Source of the DNA: Aptenodytes patagonicus
Lineage: Eukaryota > Chordata > Aves > Sphenisciformes > Spheniscidae
Direction of reading: 5' to 3'
NCBI RefSeq assembly: GCF_965638725.1
Contig: NC_134950.1
Span: forward strand, 25,820,932-25,884,931
DNA: 64,000 bases
Positions 27,797 through 41,500 of the stretch are shown in pieces (position 1 is the first letter of the stretch; every line of letters starts with the position of its first letter). Made by a program: the position numbers and the translations under genes. The notes below the pieces were generated by a model that saw only the letters and a list, made by a program, of their open reading frames with translations, was not told where the DNA came from and made no database searches.

Positions 27797-30700
27797 GTGA
27801 GACGGCGGTGGGCGGCTGGGGGTGGTCGTGCGGGGCTGCGCCCGTCGCGCTTGCGGTGCTGGGCTCGTCCTGTCCCGTACCGGGAGGCGAGGCGGGCCCT
27901 GATGGGGAGCCGGTGGACGGTGTGCGCTGTGTGCCCTTGACAGGGGCAGAGCCCGAGCCCGCAGCTAGTGTACCGCTGGCACGGCCCTGGCGGGCGGGTT
28001 TCCTCGCCGTCCCTCCCGAGCGGCGGCCCCTTAGTCTGGGCCTCAGCGGAGGGAGCCTGGCTCCGATACTGAGGTTTTCTGGGAGCAGTGGGGCAGAGGG
28101 TGCTCGGGAGCACTGGAGGAGCCCTTGGGCTGCTCCGGAGGGGCCTCGGGGATCGCTCTCCTGCCCGGACTGATTCTACGCTTAGTTGGTTTAATGTTAT
28201 TCCTTCTAAAGTCCTAAAGTATGAAGGAATAAGGCCTGATGAGATAGTGTACTGGTAGCACACGTAGCACTGGTTTTATGGGGTGACTTAATAAGACAAC
28301 TAACTTAAAGTCATGAAAGATAGCTTGCCCTGGCTGCATTGCCCATATCGTGCTGTTTCTGGATTTCTAGACCCCTTGTTGAGTTACTTTAATGGTATTT
28401 GGTACTGCATTGTACTTGATTACATGTAAAACCACCTTTGCTATCCAAAATCACAGTTACAGAAAAACGAACGTTCTACATGTGGTGTGTTTTATTTTTT
28501 CTTTTTAAAGTCAATGAGTTTTTTTGAGGTTTCAGTGTTGACTTTCCAGTTGACTTTGGCAGCTCTTTGAAAAAGGAAGCTCTGGAATAGTATTTAAGTA
28601 ACTGGAGAGGAGAGCAGAAGGTTAACAGTGTAATAATATGCTGGCCTTGAAATTGAATTAACCCATAGCGAGAGCTGTGGAACTTAGATAAATGATTTGA
28701 AAAGCATGATGGTTTTGCTTTATGTAGAACATTATGGTTTTAGCTCAGGTAAGAGTTATGGAGCCTAAAAGCGTTGGTGCTGTCTTTGACAATGAACTGT
28801 TAGTGTTGTTACAAGTCTTAAAGCAGTCTAATATTCATATTTAGTGAAACAGAGGTCAAATGATTGTACGTAACAAGCACTCATTCTACCTGTTCAGCGT
28901 CAGTTAAGGGGTACTGAAAAGCAGAGAGGCCAAGTCATACATGTTCAAATTCAAACTTGATGTAGCGTTGCATTACTGCACGTGAAGGAGGCCAGCAAAA
29001 ACTTGTGTACTGTCATAGCAGTGTGTAAATGTTGAATTTTATCTTGCTCTGCAACTGATGATGGTCACATTCAGTTGCAGGAGGTGGTCGCCTGTTAGAC
29101 AGGATTCGCAAGTGGTATTATAATGCAGCTGGATTCAACAAACTCGGTAAGTGTTTCATTGAGTTTTAAAAACTGCAAATGTAACAATCCTCAAACTAGT
29201 TATGGTTCATAACTGGTGTATGTACGTGCAGTTTGGCATAAGTCTTTTTGATCAAAATTAGCTACTACTTTTGTGGGGAAAAAGTTAGCAATAGCTTCAG
29301 TCATCATGATTGCTACCCAGTAGTGAATCAGTGACTCTTCTGTTATTTCTGTGTTTGCTCTTGTTTTCAGTGAAATAACTTACAACAGCTAAGGTTAAGC
29401 TGGAGCAGCTGAAAGAATCTTTCACAAAATAGTCCTGAAAGCTTGATTATTTATCTTTTCCCACCAAGTCAATTTCACTGGCCAGTATCTTCTAACGCAA
29501 AGGCTGCCCTTGAAGCTGGAGAGATTTCCACTGATAGCAGTCAGTCTGTCTGGGATGCTTATGCAAAGTATCCAAAGTGCAAAAAAGGATTGTTAGTTCT
29601 GTGCTTCATGTTCACTTGAAGCTACTTGTGCTACAACTTCACTTGATGTCTCTCTGGCCTGCGCAATGGTGAAGTAGGTGTAAAAATAGTGTTTCCTTAA
29701 GTAGAGGAGGTTGCCTTGATGGTATTGTCTTCAATTTGTTCAGTTGTTACCAAGTTTGTTTCAACTATTTAGATGGCAGAACTGTTCTTGAATGATAAGA
29801 GAATCTGAAAATTCAGAGGCTGTAATTTACTGCTGACTGCAATATGAGCGAATCATTTAAAGGAAGTTAACGTACCCGCACTGGTGAAGTTAGAAAAAAA
29901 TTGCAGGACAACTGTAGAGGAATAAGCTTAGGTCTTTTCCTCCAGAGATGCCGTGCTTAGCCCCTCTTCTTATATCTGTCTGCTGAAATTCTTAAAGGCA
30001 TTAATAAATGTTCCTGCTTTTCTGGGAATGCAACTAAAAACTGAGGACAAACACCGAATTTAATCTATTGATTAAACTAGTAGCCATGCTCCCTGTGTCT
30101 TTGAAATAAATTACAAAACTGAATTCAAGAATATGTGGCTCAGAAGAAATTTTTGTTTTATTGGGAGACTACTGCCAACTCAGTTACATGAGATCAAAAC
30201 CTTTAACCACAAGTCAGCAGGTATACTCTTGTAATCTGCATCAATCTTGGAATGTTACAAAAATAATATTTTGTCTTATGTTGTTAATACTGAAACTTAA
30301 GGCAGGGTTGGTTGAATTTCAGGAATCCTTTGTTCCACAGTGTGGCGGTGTTCTTGGCTTTGAGAAGACTGGGTACTTCTCCCTGATTTAACTTATGATT
30401 TGGGGCGGGGTGAGAGGAAACCAACTCGGGAACAAACATCTAGCTTCAGGTTTCCATAGCTTAACATAGTCAATGGAGATCTAGTCACTATACACAGTGG
30501 AGTTTAGAGAATAATTCTGCAGTACTGAAGTAGTCACATCTGTGGTTGACTGACTCTAATGGATTCAGAGCTTTTAAACCCTTTACCTAGACAGTCATCT
30601 TAAATACAGACATAAAATTAGGTGAGCATAACTTCACCCCTCAGATCCAGAATAGTTATTGTTCTGTGTATATATATATATATACTCTTATGAAACACAT

Positions 30701-32386
30701 TGAATCAAATACCCATTTTCCCCATTCCTCCTTAAGAAAAGGAGTAGAAACAAGTAAATAGAGTATGTGTAAGCCAGTGTTTAGAGTTTATTCACTGTGA
30801 GCAATTAGTGGTGCTCTTCTCCTAGATTGGTTTGGTTTTTTGTCATAAGTTTGCATTGGAAATGTTTTGCCCATGTTATGTAGAAACACCTGTGTCAATC
30901 CTAAATCTTACTTAAGAACATTTATTCAGTGATATCGTAAAATCTTCTTGGTACAGGATTAATGCGAGATGATACATTGTATGAAGATGATGATGTAAAA
31001 GAAGCACTGAAGAGACTTCCAGAACATCTTTACAATGAAAGAATATTTCGCATAAAGCGAGCACTCGACTTAAGCCTGAAACATCAGATCCTTCCAAAAG
31101 ACCAGTGGGTGAAGTATGAAGAGGTATGTGTGCAGAGTGTTTCCAAGGTAGAGGTCTTAAATGGCACTGCTGTGACTAGTCTTCGGGATTTTCAGTCTCT
31201 GAAGAGATACACGCTTACATGTTCTTTATAATGAGTAAATGAGTGTGTATCTCGTAGGATACCTTTGGAAGACACAGGTTTTGATCGCTGTTTAAAAATC
31301 TCTGTTTTTCAATGGAAATTATAGCATTTTGCTCAAGACGATAAAGGCTTAAACTGCAGCTCAGAGCCATAGCACATTGTTTGTATTCAGACAAAATATT
31401 TCTTCTAAGCTCTCAGATAAAGAAATACACTGTAACTAGCTTGGAAATTCTCACAAAAGGTCTCTTGCTTTTCTGATGAATTTCTTAATTTTATAGAAGA
31501 ATCTCTAACCAAAGCTTTTATTCCTGAAGATGCCAAGGAAGAATAATTTAAAGGGAAATCTCACATTAAAATAAGTGTTGTCTTGTAATTTGAAAAACAA
31601 ACTACGCCTTCCTTTTCAGATGTAACTAAATTTATTTTTTTTTTATAGTGGATTGATTCACAGACTTTGCATTACTGTCCATCTCAGCTTTCTCCAAATT
31701 GCCAGGCAGAGAGGAATCTTACCACTAAACTTTTGACTACAGGATAGTATAAGGGTGTTACATTTCTCTATATAAGCAGAGGCTGTTTCTCGTGGTGCTA
31801 TTGGTCATGTTTAGGTAACTGTTGCACTGAAAAACTGGTTGCGTAGTTCCTTAGCAGCAGTTTGGTTTGTAAGTGTTAAACACGGTCAAGGTGTTCCATC
31901 GAATCCAAGTTTACAGTGCTGTTTAGAAGTTAAGTTCAAAATCATTTCTCCAAAGTATTATAGTTGGACTTTGAACTAATTAAAGTGGATCTTGTACATT
32001 TGGGTATCTGCCAAAAGAATATTGTTTCTAAAGGTATAGCTGGAAGCATCACTTTGCTTGTTAATGTTGGCGAGGAGTTAAGAATTAGTGGTTGCTGCAG
32101 TAAAGAACTTGTCATTGCAGACTTGGCAGATACAAAGTTTACCTTTTCAGAACAAGTAATGCTTGATTTCTTTTTTTTTTTTTTTTTTTCTTGTTAGGTT
32201 GGGTTTTAGTCAAATCTGAGGAGGAATGAGAGACAGGTAATCTGTAGGAATGGCTTGAGATGTTTCTGGACCTCCCTGTAAGTTTAAATATATTCTCTTC
32301 TTTTTCAGGATAAGCATTATCTTGAACCGTACCTAAAAGAAGTAATCCGTGAAAGGCTTGAAAGAGAAGCATGGAACAAGAAATAA
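27778..32386 (+). CDS. UQCRB: UQCRB, cytochrome bc1 complex subunit 7 (ubiquinone-binding protein)
   Basis: Four exons (27778-27796, 29075-29146, 30957-31123, 32309-32386) join to 336 nt, 111 residues plus TAA, the same length as human UQCRB. The protein is the ~14-kDa subunit of mitochondrial complex III (yeast Qcr7). It sits on the matrix face next to cytochrome b and is needed for assembly of the complex. The blocks [56 protein letters not shown] and [13 protein letters not shown] are diagnostic. There is no cleavable presequence, as in the family. Exon 1 codes only six residues and a base. The exon 2 acceptor is tandem; I chose the upstream AG because it gives MAARAPVAGGGR and the usual 111 residues. 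The downstream AG would give 109. All introns are GT-AG. Identification is secure. Confidence 0.96.
27797..29074 (+). other. UQCRB: UQCRB intron 1
   Basis: 1278 bp (or 1284 with the downstream acceptor), phase 1. The first ~360 bp belong to the CpG island; the rest is ordinary unique sequence. The pyrimidine tract before the acceptor is weak; a possible branch site ACTGATG lies near 29053-29059. Confidence 0.85.
29075..29146 (+). CDS. UQCRB: UQCRB coding exon 2
   Basis: 72 nt if the upstream AG (29073-29074) is used, 66 nt from 29081 if the AG at 29079-29080 is used; both keep the frame. It encodes [20 protein letters not shown] and FNKL plus one base. The donor is CTCG|GTAAGT. The upstream choice restores the usual protein length. 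Confidence 0.9.
29147..30956 (+). other. UQCRB: UQCRB intron 2
   Basis: 1810 bp, GT-AG, phase 1. It contains a (TA)8 microsatellite at 30669-30684. No transposon recognised. Confidence 0.85.
30669..30684. repeat. (TA)8 microsatellite
   Basis: Eight perfect TA units in UQCRB intron 2. Confidence 0.9.
30957..31123 (+). CDS. UQCRB: UQCRB coding exon 3
   Basis: 167 nt. The acceptor is TTGGTACAG|GATTAA and the donor GAAGAG|GTATGT. It codes [20 protein letters not shown] through KDQWVKYEE, about half of the protein, and ends in phase 0. The open frame continues into the intron for about 100 nt without homology. Confidence 0.96.
31124..32308 (+). other. UQCRB: UQCRB intron 3
   Basis: 1185 bp, GT-AG, phase 0. 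It has a 19-nt T run at 32171-32189, about 120 bp before exon 4, which could serve as an extra pyrimidine tract but lacks a usable AG and frame. Confidence 0.85.
32171..32189. repeat. Poly(T) run, 19 nt
   Basis: Nineteen consecutive T in UQCRB intron 3. Likely length-variable between individuals. Confidence 0.9.
32309..32386 (+). CDS. UQCRB: UQCRB coding exon 4 (C terminus and stop)
   Basis: 78 nt including TAA at 32384-32386. The acceptor is CTTCTTTTTCAG|GATAAG. It encodes [20 protein letters not shown] and AWNKK. The basic, Glu/Lys/Arg-rich end matches the family. Confidence 0.96.
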   Translation, partial: DKHYLEPYLKEVIRERLEREAWNKK

Positions 32387-32523
32387 CTGTTGAACTACTT
32401 CATGCAAATATCCACATATTTCTGATATTTTTAAACGTTTCGTTATAGAAGTCTATGGGGAGACAAATGTGAAGCTGAGGAATACTGTTTCGACTTGTTC
32501 ATTGATTCTGTTCATCCAACTAA

Positions 32524-32529
32524 AATAAA
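32524..32529 (+). terminator. UQCRB: UQCRB polyadenylation signal AATAAA
   Basis: AATAAA in AACTAAAATAAACATG, 137 nt after the UQCRB stop. Another AATAAA at about 33759-33764 could serve a longer transcript. The proximal site fits the short 3' UTR usual for this gene. Confidence 0.65.
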
Positions 32530-32539
32530 CATGTCAAAG

Positions 32540-35500
32540 TATAAAATCTACTTGGAAGAGTTCTTTGTAAATGTTAACAAGCTAATGTTTGGATCTTTCC
32601 TACGAGCATGTACGTTACATATTAGCTTAGTGGTATGCAGTCTTCATTCCAGCTTTTTGATTCTTACTCTTTTCATAGTACAGCTATTTTCTGCAGTTGT
32701 AGTGTTAGGTAAGAAACATGCAAGGCTGTTGGTGCTAGTTGCTCTGTTAAATTAAAAGGGGAGTGCTTATTTCCTTCATCACTTCACCCTGGAGACACCA
32801 ATACTGGACCAGAGCTTGATGTTACAATGGCATCATGAGGCAGCAGAATGTAATATTCTGTGCATCTAAGCACATACATATTACAATAATGGAAAATACA
32901 GATGATTCTTTAATCACAAAATCAGGAAATGTTTCACTAGGTTTTTATACCGTATACATTGTTAATCCTTAAAAGACTGTTTTCATATAAACTGTAATGA
33001 CTGTCTCACTTCAGATTCTTGAGACTTTTTATCCTTTTAAAGGGTAAAAGTGGTATGCTGATGTGCTTTCAACAGCATAATTAACTTCCCATATATTTTT
33101 TTCATGGCCTAAAGTATGCTGTTTACAGTGATTACGTGGAATTCAGGCTCTGCTTAAAAACAGAAGGAATTCAGTTGTATCCAGAAAATACCAGCCATTG
33201 CTGGCTGAAGACCTTGAGTCTAGTCTCCCATAGTTTAATGGTAGTGTTTATTTGGGACAGATTTTGGTATTACATGTGAAATTCAAAGCCTATCATCTAG
33301 CCCTCTGTCAGTAGTGCACAATCTTGTGTGATAGTCCCAAGGTTTAGTTTTTTCCTCTTGTGATGCATGCTTGTCTGCCAAATGCAAGAATCCATTGACC
33401 AAAAGCTAGAGCAGTTTAGGAAAAAAAAAAAATTACATAAATACGGAGCAAGCTATGTCTGTAGTTTTGAATTGGTATGACCACATAAATAGAATTTATT
33501 CCAATCCAACTGGATTGGAAGTTAGAATGAAAACCATATTTTAGCTTTGATCATCACTCTTATCAACCTTCATCTGCTTGCTTCAGTTGCTTACATCTGT
33601 AGGATGGATATGATGATCCCTGGGTGAAATACTTACTTCAAAACCTCACAGCCTGATGCAGTAAAACACAATGCTGCAAAAATATCTTTATCACTTACAT
33701 TCCTTAAAAGTCTGTGGGGAGATTATGTTAAAAATGTGAGGTTTCTTTCATTTCCTATAATAAAATCTTATGATTGAAGCATACATAATTTGATGTATTT
33801 TTGAGAACTTTCTAATTCTCTTCCAAGGGACAAACAGGGCCTGAAGTTTCACACTTCTATTTATGGAATTACTAGAATACTTCATTTTTCTAATGGAATT
33901 AGAACTATTTTGTTATCTGTCAGAATAATATTAGAAGACTTAATTATCTAATGGAAATAGTACTTGAAAGGCATAGCTGGTCAAACATCTACAAAAGCTA
34001 GAATTTTGTAGAAAGACAGCGTCTGCTTATTTGACCGTAGGTTTGGGTTAAGATTAATGTGGTTCAAAAGTCTCTCAAAAATTACTTGGTTTAGAGAAAA
34101 GGGTTTTGTTGGCATCAGGCACTTAAAAATAGGCTGACTGTTGAGTGGGGTGCAAAGCAGCCATGCTCCAATTGGTCTAACACACCTGAAATCACTGACC
34201 TCTTTACATTCAAATTTAACATTTTAAGAGTCAGAGGGGAGTAGTAGCAGTTAGTCTTTCCAAGTGATCTTCATAGCAGTTCAAGGGGAGGAGAGAAAAG
34301 GAAGCCATGTTAAGAGCTTGCCAGCTCACTGAGGCTAAGGTTGTTTGACAGCTTTCATTTAGACGTGTTTTCAGATGCTTCTGACTTGGATTGATCAGTT
34401 TTAAGTTCCCATAACGTGCAGTAGTCTCCTGTTGAAGTATTTTGAAAAAGTTCAATGAATACTGTTTAGTTGCATCTTAGCATTATATTAGTAAGGAAAA
34501 TGTATTTGTCGGTTTTTGGTAGAGATGGGTGTGTATTCTTTGAGATGTTTAGGAGAATCTAAAAATAGTGAGAAACAGGGAGGAAAGAGGTGGGTGTAAG
34601 AGAGGGATATCTTGCCTGGGAACCAGGAGCTGTAGCAGTTTTGTGTTAGAGACTGTAAACTCTTATCTAGAATACGTGATGTGAGATATGGATGCTTGTG
34701 CTACTGGCTAATAGATGAGTAACTTTGAAGACATGTCCTATTTCACCCTCTGGTGTTCCCCTCTGTGCACACTGAGCTACTAGCATTAATCTGTAGCTAG
34801 AGGAAACAGGAGTTTTCTTGTATGAAAGATCTGAATCCTGCTGGTGACAAGTTGGAGGGTCAGTGTGATTCCCATTTTTGAATCCTTGTGTTCATCCTTA
34901 AAAACATCTGAAATGGGAAGGAATGGTCTTGCAAAAATTAGGGATATTCAGATCTGTAATTTCCTTGTAATGTTTCCATGCCCCCCATGCCGCTCTCTGG
35001 GGGATCCTGCCGTATTCCTTGTGCAGGCTGCATGCTCCTCTGTGCATGATCCAGGACTGTGCAGCCATGAGCTTGCTATCTGCAAAATTGCCTCATTTTA
35101 AGAAAAAGCTTGATAACAGTAAAGGGGGTAAAATTGCCAGAGGTGAAAAGATACTCTGATGATGAAGGAAAGAGCATTCTGGTTTGGAGAACTGGGTTTT
35201 CTTTCTGCTGCTGTCACAAGGTTGTTCTGTAACATCGAGCAAGACACTTGGTTCACAGAAACTCACCAAGTATTTTGCTAAACGCTTAATATATGGTGCT
35301 TGGGGCTATGTCTGCAGAAGTGCACAGCAATTGCATCTACGTCTAGGTTTAGTAGATCTGTTCTGAAAATATTAGGTGAAGGTGTTGGTAATTCATCCAT
35401 ACGCACAATGGATACTACAGGTGGTGGTACCAGGAGCAAATCTCACAGGGATTGTCACAGATTTGAAAAAGACCTCACAATCCTTATCCCTCTGATGGTA

Positions 35501-38500
35501 AATGCAGAAATACTTACAAAGAAGCTGATACATTTGTGGCCTGTATGGAGTGCAGAAAGCAAGGTTGAGCCGTGCACTGAAGAGGATTGAAAAGAATTCC
35601 TGAATGAGAGAGGGGTTCCTACTGGGAAAAATGCGAACCTGCAATTTAAGGTCATATCATAACGCACATGGCAATGGTGCATCTTGCATTTCCTAACTTG
35701 ACTTTGAAACCTTCATCTTCATTAATGTAGTTTTTTGGATATAAATTCTATACAGATTCCATAAATTACTGAGGTCTTTTTGTAATTTGAGTTCACAACG
35801 TCTTTGGCACATCTAAATTATGTGTGTCAAATTAAGAGAGAGTCTGAGTTGATATTGCTAGTCCTGCAGTTTGATGACAGTTTTAGCTTGAATTCATTTT
35901 CATCACTTTTAAGCGAACCTGCGCTTCGCTTGAAGTTCTTTTATTAAATACATAGTGAAATATAAGAATACATTTTGATTGCTGAAGATCATGTTTGTTA
36001 TGGCAGACTGATTTCTTTAAATTTTGAATCGGTCAACCCAGAAACAATGGATTTTTTGCAGCTCTGTAACAAGAAACATATGCTTGTTTTACATCCAACT
36101 TCCATCCAAAGGAGAGCTACAGCAGATATAAATCTCATAGGAATTTTGATGAAACATCATGCTTGTCATTATAATGGAACTGTTTTAGCATTAATATGGT
36201 AAACACATTCCTACTTGAAGCATTTTCTCTCTAGATAGTAAAGGTCAAAGATTATCTTCAGGATTTCCCCACAGTGCTGCTGCGCCCTTGCAGTCAGTTT
36301 TCATGGACTGAAACTTTGGCCGGGGTAAGGGCTGCCCTTGCAGTGCGGAGCAGGCAGAGGCAACCTGAGCCACTGCTGCTCTGGGGTGAGATTGGGGCTG
36401 GAACTTGGCGTCCCACCTGGTATGCAGCTGACTTGAATGACTTGAGTGACTTCACTTCTCTTAGCCTCTTTTAGCCAGTCTAAGGCCCAAAGGGCCGAGA
36501 TCTTGTAAACCCTTCAATGTCAAATAGTCCTTGGCTCACCCAGGACCTCGGAGCTGGTGGTGCTGGGACTCAGTGACAGCTGGTTTGATGCCTCAGGATG
36601 CCAGCAATCATATGCACTTCTGCTTCCCTGGCGAGGTGGGTGCTCTCGTGGCGTCTGGAGAAGGACCCCTCAACACCTTCTGCTCGCTGGTGATTTAATG
36701 CTAGTTTATGCTGGCAGGCTGTGGGCTTAATTCCTTTTTCTTCACAAAAAGGTGTGGATTCACAGTTCCCTTCTCTGCAAATGCTTTAGTTCTCTAATTA
36801 ACATGTTTTCTGGAGTGCAAGTGAGGCTGTTAGTCCCTTTGGCTGACACTGTTCTGCTTTGAAAGGTGTAATTAACTGCACCAGGGGAGACTGTGACTCT
36901 AGTAGGTTGGTTAGAGCTGGTTCCTAAGCTGGTTTACAAGCTGCTTCAAAAGAAGGGCAATGCTTGACTCCACCTGCCTAGAGCACTTGCCTGCTCAGGC
37001 AATTACTGCCCACCAGCTGATTGTCTTCACTCACAGCTTCTGCCCTGCTCAGCTCTCTCCTGCAGTACCCGAACCCTGAGCCAGCCCTGGCACCTAGACC
37101 AAGGAGCTAGGTCAAGGGCTTGGGTGAGGGACTGGGATAGACCCAAGGTTAGGAAACCACGTGCAGGGATTTTGAAGAAGTGTAGGGAAAATAAGTTGAC
37201 CTCAATCCCCTTTGCCTGCTTTGGGGGTATGTGGTGAGGGTGAGGTGAGGTTGGGGCATTTATGTGCGGACCAAAGATGGCCACTGGGAAGGGGGAGAAA
37301 GAAAAACATGTGGTTGAACACATTTTGGGAAATGGGACCACTGAGTAGGACAGTGAGAAAAGAGAGGTATGTGGAGGTTTGGCAAAGGCCAGGGTGCTTT
37401 GCAGGCCACTGCAGAGAGTGATGCCTGTGTGTCCTAACTTTGGGAACCCCAAGTTCATGGCACTCACTGAGGCTTAAGTTTTCCCTAAAGAATATTTAAG
37501 TATCATCCATTGAACCGGATCATGAGTGGAGCCCAATCTGTCCTTGTCCTGCCTCCAGAGTGTGTGGATGCGACCTAAGTGTCCATCTCCTCTGGCCCGA
37601 TCTCATCTGTTTCCTTCCGTGAAAACCAGAGCAGTTACAAGAGGATGCCCTGACAACTACAGGGCAGGTCTGGGTTTGGGGTGCTCACATCTCTGCAGTG
37701 AAAGAGGAGCACTGGATCTTTCTCTTCCAAAGCCCAAGCAAGTGCTTGATTTGCTGCTGCTGTTTTATGAGAGTGTGCTGCTTCAGTTCCTGCTCTGGGA
37801 AGGGATCTGGGGCTTGAAACCCGATCAGAAAGAGGTACCTCAGCACAGCTGGGCTGTGCTCTCCTCAGCGGTTCCCAGAGTGGTTCCCCACTGGCCTGCG
37901 CAGATCTGGTTCTTTGTGTCTAAATCTTCTGGATTGCACAGGAAGGCTGGATAGCGAGACATGGAGTTAAACGCTGCTGCGCTCAGTATTACAACACCTA
38001 AGCCCTTTTATGAAGCCTCATACTCCCGCTGCGGCCCAGCAGACTGAAATGATTGTTTATAAGCAGCGAAGTTCAGAGTCCAAAGCTCAGATCTCTTCAA
38101 GGCACTTCAGAGGGTTTTTTTGTCTGCAAGTTGTGTTCCCCAGTGGAGTATTAGCTTAAAAAGATACTATTATGAAACAGTCATAAAGGCAGCTAGATAT
38201 GTTTGGTTTACTTCAATTAACTAAAAATTCTTCAAATCCTAAATGTTTCTCAGCTGCACTCTCACCCTGAAGAAGACAGAAGAAAACTCCTTTCATTTTC
38301 CATCAGTGTATAAGCAGGCCTCCAGCGATGCTCGGCACCCAGCCTGCCTGCTGGAGCTCACGAGACTGTCACGCAGTGTGGAGGTGGCTCTGATAAAAAG
38401 CAAAATGTATTCTGCTGCCAGGTGAGGTTTGGCTCAGCTCTGCTCTGCACGTTACAAAAGCCGAGGTACCAGAGGAGGGGTGAGATCAGCATTTCAAAGC

Positions 38501-41500
38501 TTTATGGAGGCAGTCATTCCTGCCTAGGAGCACTTAGGCTGTAGCAGGGCAAAGTCAGGACCCGGGTCTGCACTGGCAGCAGCTAGAGATGCTTTATTTT
38601 TCTCAAAAAAACCCCAAACCAACAGAATAAGAGAAATTCCAGGGAAAAAGTAACACAGCATATTTCCTTTCAGAAGTACAGCTGTCTTACGGAGAGACTG
38701 CTATTTCCATTATAGGACTGGTGATGTAATTATGACAGATTAGACATTTAGATCTGTAGTTTAATGTTTGCACATGGTAGCCCAGGTTCACCTGGCTTAC
38801 CCCAAGGAGCATTGTTATCCAGCCAGTCCGTTCCCCAGGTGTTGAGGACAACTTCTGCTGGGAGCAGCATCTTCTGCTGGACAACTCTTAGGTTTGCAGC
38901 CATTCATTAGTGCTGGTTCTTGGTGAAGAGCTTGGGGTACAGAGTGCCTGGCTTTGCACAGCTTCGTTCTTATCTGACTGCAGGCTTCTGCTGTTTCTTA
39001 TGGAAAGGAGGAGTGTAGCCACCTCCACCCCTGGAGCTTTCGGGGATTTCTTTGATTCATTTTTATACTCAGCTTGATTAATTTTTATACTCAGCTTTTC
39101 ATATGTATATCAAACTCATTGGTGTGGCTGGACACCTCCAAAACAGCCATTAAAGCCTTGATACTTTATAGTGATTCAACAAGCTACTCCAAAAAGAACA
39201 TGAGGAGGTATGCTTTGAAAGGGGACTTCTCCTCCAGCTGCTTCCATCCAGCACTTTAAAAACACATAAGACACAATAAAGCACGTGTTGACATAAGTGA
39301 GCTTCAAAAAAACCATTGGATTATTTTGAAGGAGTATAAACACACGTGGGGAGAGTTATCATCCTTCACCCAGCAAAACAATTACATCAGTGCAGCTTGG
39401 ACTGGGATCTGCCTTAAGATCTCCCAGATGTTGCAAACGGCACAGTTGCCGATCGGTTGCTCTGGGTAGTTATAAACTGTCAAATGGAGGAGGGGAGGTT
39501 GGTTCTCAAAGAAAGAAACATAAAAGCCTTTTGGGGAATCGAAGAGAAGATCCACTGTTTATAGCTGATACCCAGAGCAATAACAGCCTCTGCTTATGCC
39601 TGGCTTTGCTGGGCCAGTGTCATGGACATGTCTCAGAGCCTACCTTGTGCCTGAGCTCTGGTGTGCTGCATGTGGTGAACGAGCCCCCCAGCAATGAGCT
39701 TGCTGCTGGGTGATCCCAGGATGCTCAGAAATTGTGCTGGTGGCATCTCCCAGCCTGGAGTTAGGGACCTGCCACCCACCTCACTAGCAGAAGCCCAACT
39801 AGTCCTGAAACAGGAGATGCCAGCCCTGACACGCAAACAGGAAGGGGGACCTGGGGGGAAAACAATGCAGCCGGCCCCAGGACTGGTCTCCTGCTCGGAC
39901 CTGGGCTGTGCAGCTGGAGGATGGAGCCCCAGATGAGGTGTCACTGCAGCACAATGAGTGTTCAAGACTTTGGGGACTGCAAGAAGATGGGGAGCAGGTC
40001 CCTGATGCTGTAGCTGGGCAGCTCAAACACTTACCGGAGTCCGTCTCCAGCTTGAAGGTGCGTTTTTGTGCAGTTTCTGTGAAGCATTTGCTCTTTAGAG
40101 CACAGGAGGAGCTGTGGGTGTGGGGCACAGGAGACCTGGTGAGCTTGTGTCAGGAATGAGCCCCAGCTCCTTCCCGGGGGTGGGTACTTTCAGGCCACCA
40201 GTGACCTTCTGCTCAGCCCTTTGAAGGACACTGGAAGGCACCAGCGCCCTGAAGAGCCTTCAGGACTCAGCAGCCCAAGTGTTGGGAGATGCTTCAGCCT
40301 CAGAAACAGGAGGGATTTCGGAAAGCCTCTGTGCTGGTGTTTCTATGGCGTAGCATGGGGTGGTGAGCTGGTTCTCCGACATCTCTTCCAACAGCCCCAG
40401 CCCACAGTGCCGCTGGGATCCAGCCATGCCACTCTCACCATTTTCCCCCTCCCCGGGTGGCGAGGCAGCTGGGGTGGCTCCCCATAGCCCAGGGCACGTG
40501 GCAGAGCTACTGTCTTGCGTCCACTGTCTCGCAGCAGTACGTCAGGCTGTGAATGGTCGTGGGTGAAAATTAGAAGCAGTGCTGTGCCACCGCAGTGACA
40601 TGGCCTCTGGCAGAGGGTGAGGAGGATGGGTGGGCAGCGAGCCCTCTGGGTACCCTGCCTGAGGCGGTGAGCGACAGCCCCAGCAGCTAATGCTCCCAGG
40701 TGCCGCGGCAGAGCGAACACAGGCACCCGGCCCATGGCTCTGGCTTCTATTCCCGCCACATTGCTGCTTTACCGGCACTAGCCCAGCAGCATTGCTGAGC
40801 AGCGGTGGAGCAGGGTGCCAATCAGGAGGGTGTGCTTGCCCATCACCCTCACGGGAGCTGCCCAGTGCCGGAGACAGATGCAGCTTTGTCAGCACACGGG
40901 GATAACAAGCTCAGCAGCAGGTTGGCTATGCAAAAATGAACCCCTGGCAATGCCAGTCCCCCGCGTCAAGGGGCAGTTTCGTCCTGGTCACAATGGCAGC
41001 AGCGATGAGAAACACGTCGCCCATCCCCAGCATTGCCCATCAAGGCCAGTTCACCCCAATGCCAGGTGGGGCTGTGCTGTAACGGTACGAGCACCGCCAG
41101 AGCGTCCTGGCATTGTCTTCTTCTCTATTTTAATTTCATTTTTCAGGATGACAACACTTTAGAGGTTTATGACCAACAGGAGAATTTACTACTAAGTCAT
41201 ATACTGATGTAATGAAATCTAATATATGCTGTGTAATGAGTTATGAGATGTTATTTAGTTTCAGGGTTTTATTACTTCAATCAGTTATGACCATATTTCC
41301 TTTTATATGATTGCTCACTCTTTAAACATACCAGATGACTGTATAAAGAACACCTAATAAAGTCTGGAGATGTTAAAATATAAATGTTTTAATTTTTGCC
41401 ATAAATTTGTTTTAATTCTACCAATGGTGACTTTTGCGCTGGAGGTGGTGCAGTCCTTGTTAGCAGTGCAGACCTTGGTAGTGTTGTCTCAGATCCTTTG

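Larger units (their letters stand above)
27420..28160. promoter_or_regulatory. UQCRB: UQCRB CpG-island promoter
   Basis: Dense CpG and high GC over the UQCRB first exon. It holds, in order, an NRF-1 palindrome (27677-27688), an inverted CCAAT box (27703-27707), a GC box (27711-27720) and a YY1 motif over the ATG (27774-27785). No TATA box is evident. Long open frames on both strands here are products of the GC bias. Borders are visual estimates. Confidence 0.88.

Noticed and set aside
27523-28263. 246-codon minus-strand frame opposite the UQCRB promoter
   Set aside because: A GC-bias artefact in the CpG island with Arg/Pro/Ala-rich sequence and no homology; it overlaps UQCRB exon 1 on the other strand.
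39390-41162. Cluster of frames in GC-richer sequence that could suggest an unknown gene
   Set aside because: Frames lie on both strands without consistent splice signals or homology, and CpG content is not island-like.
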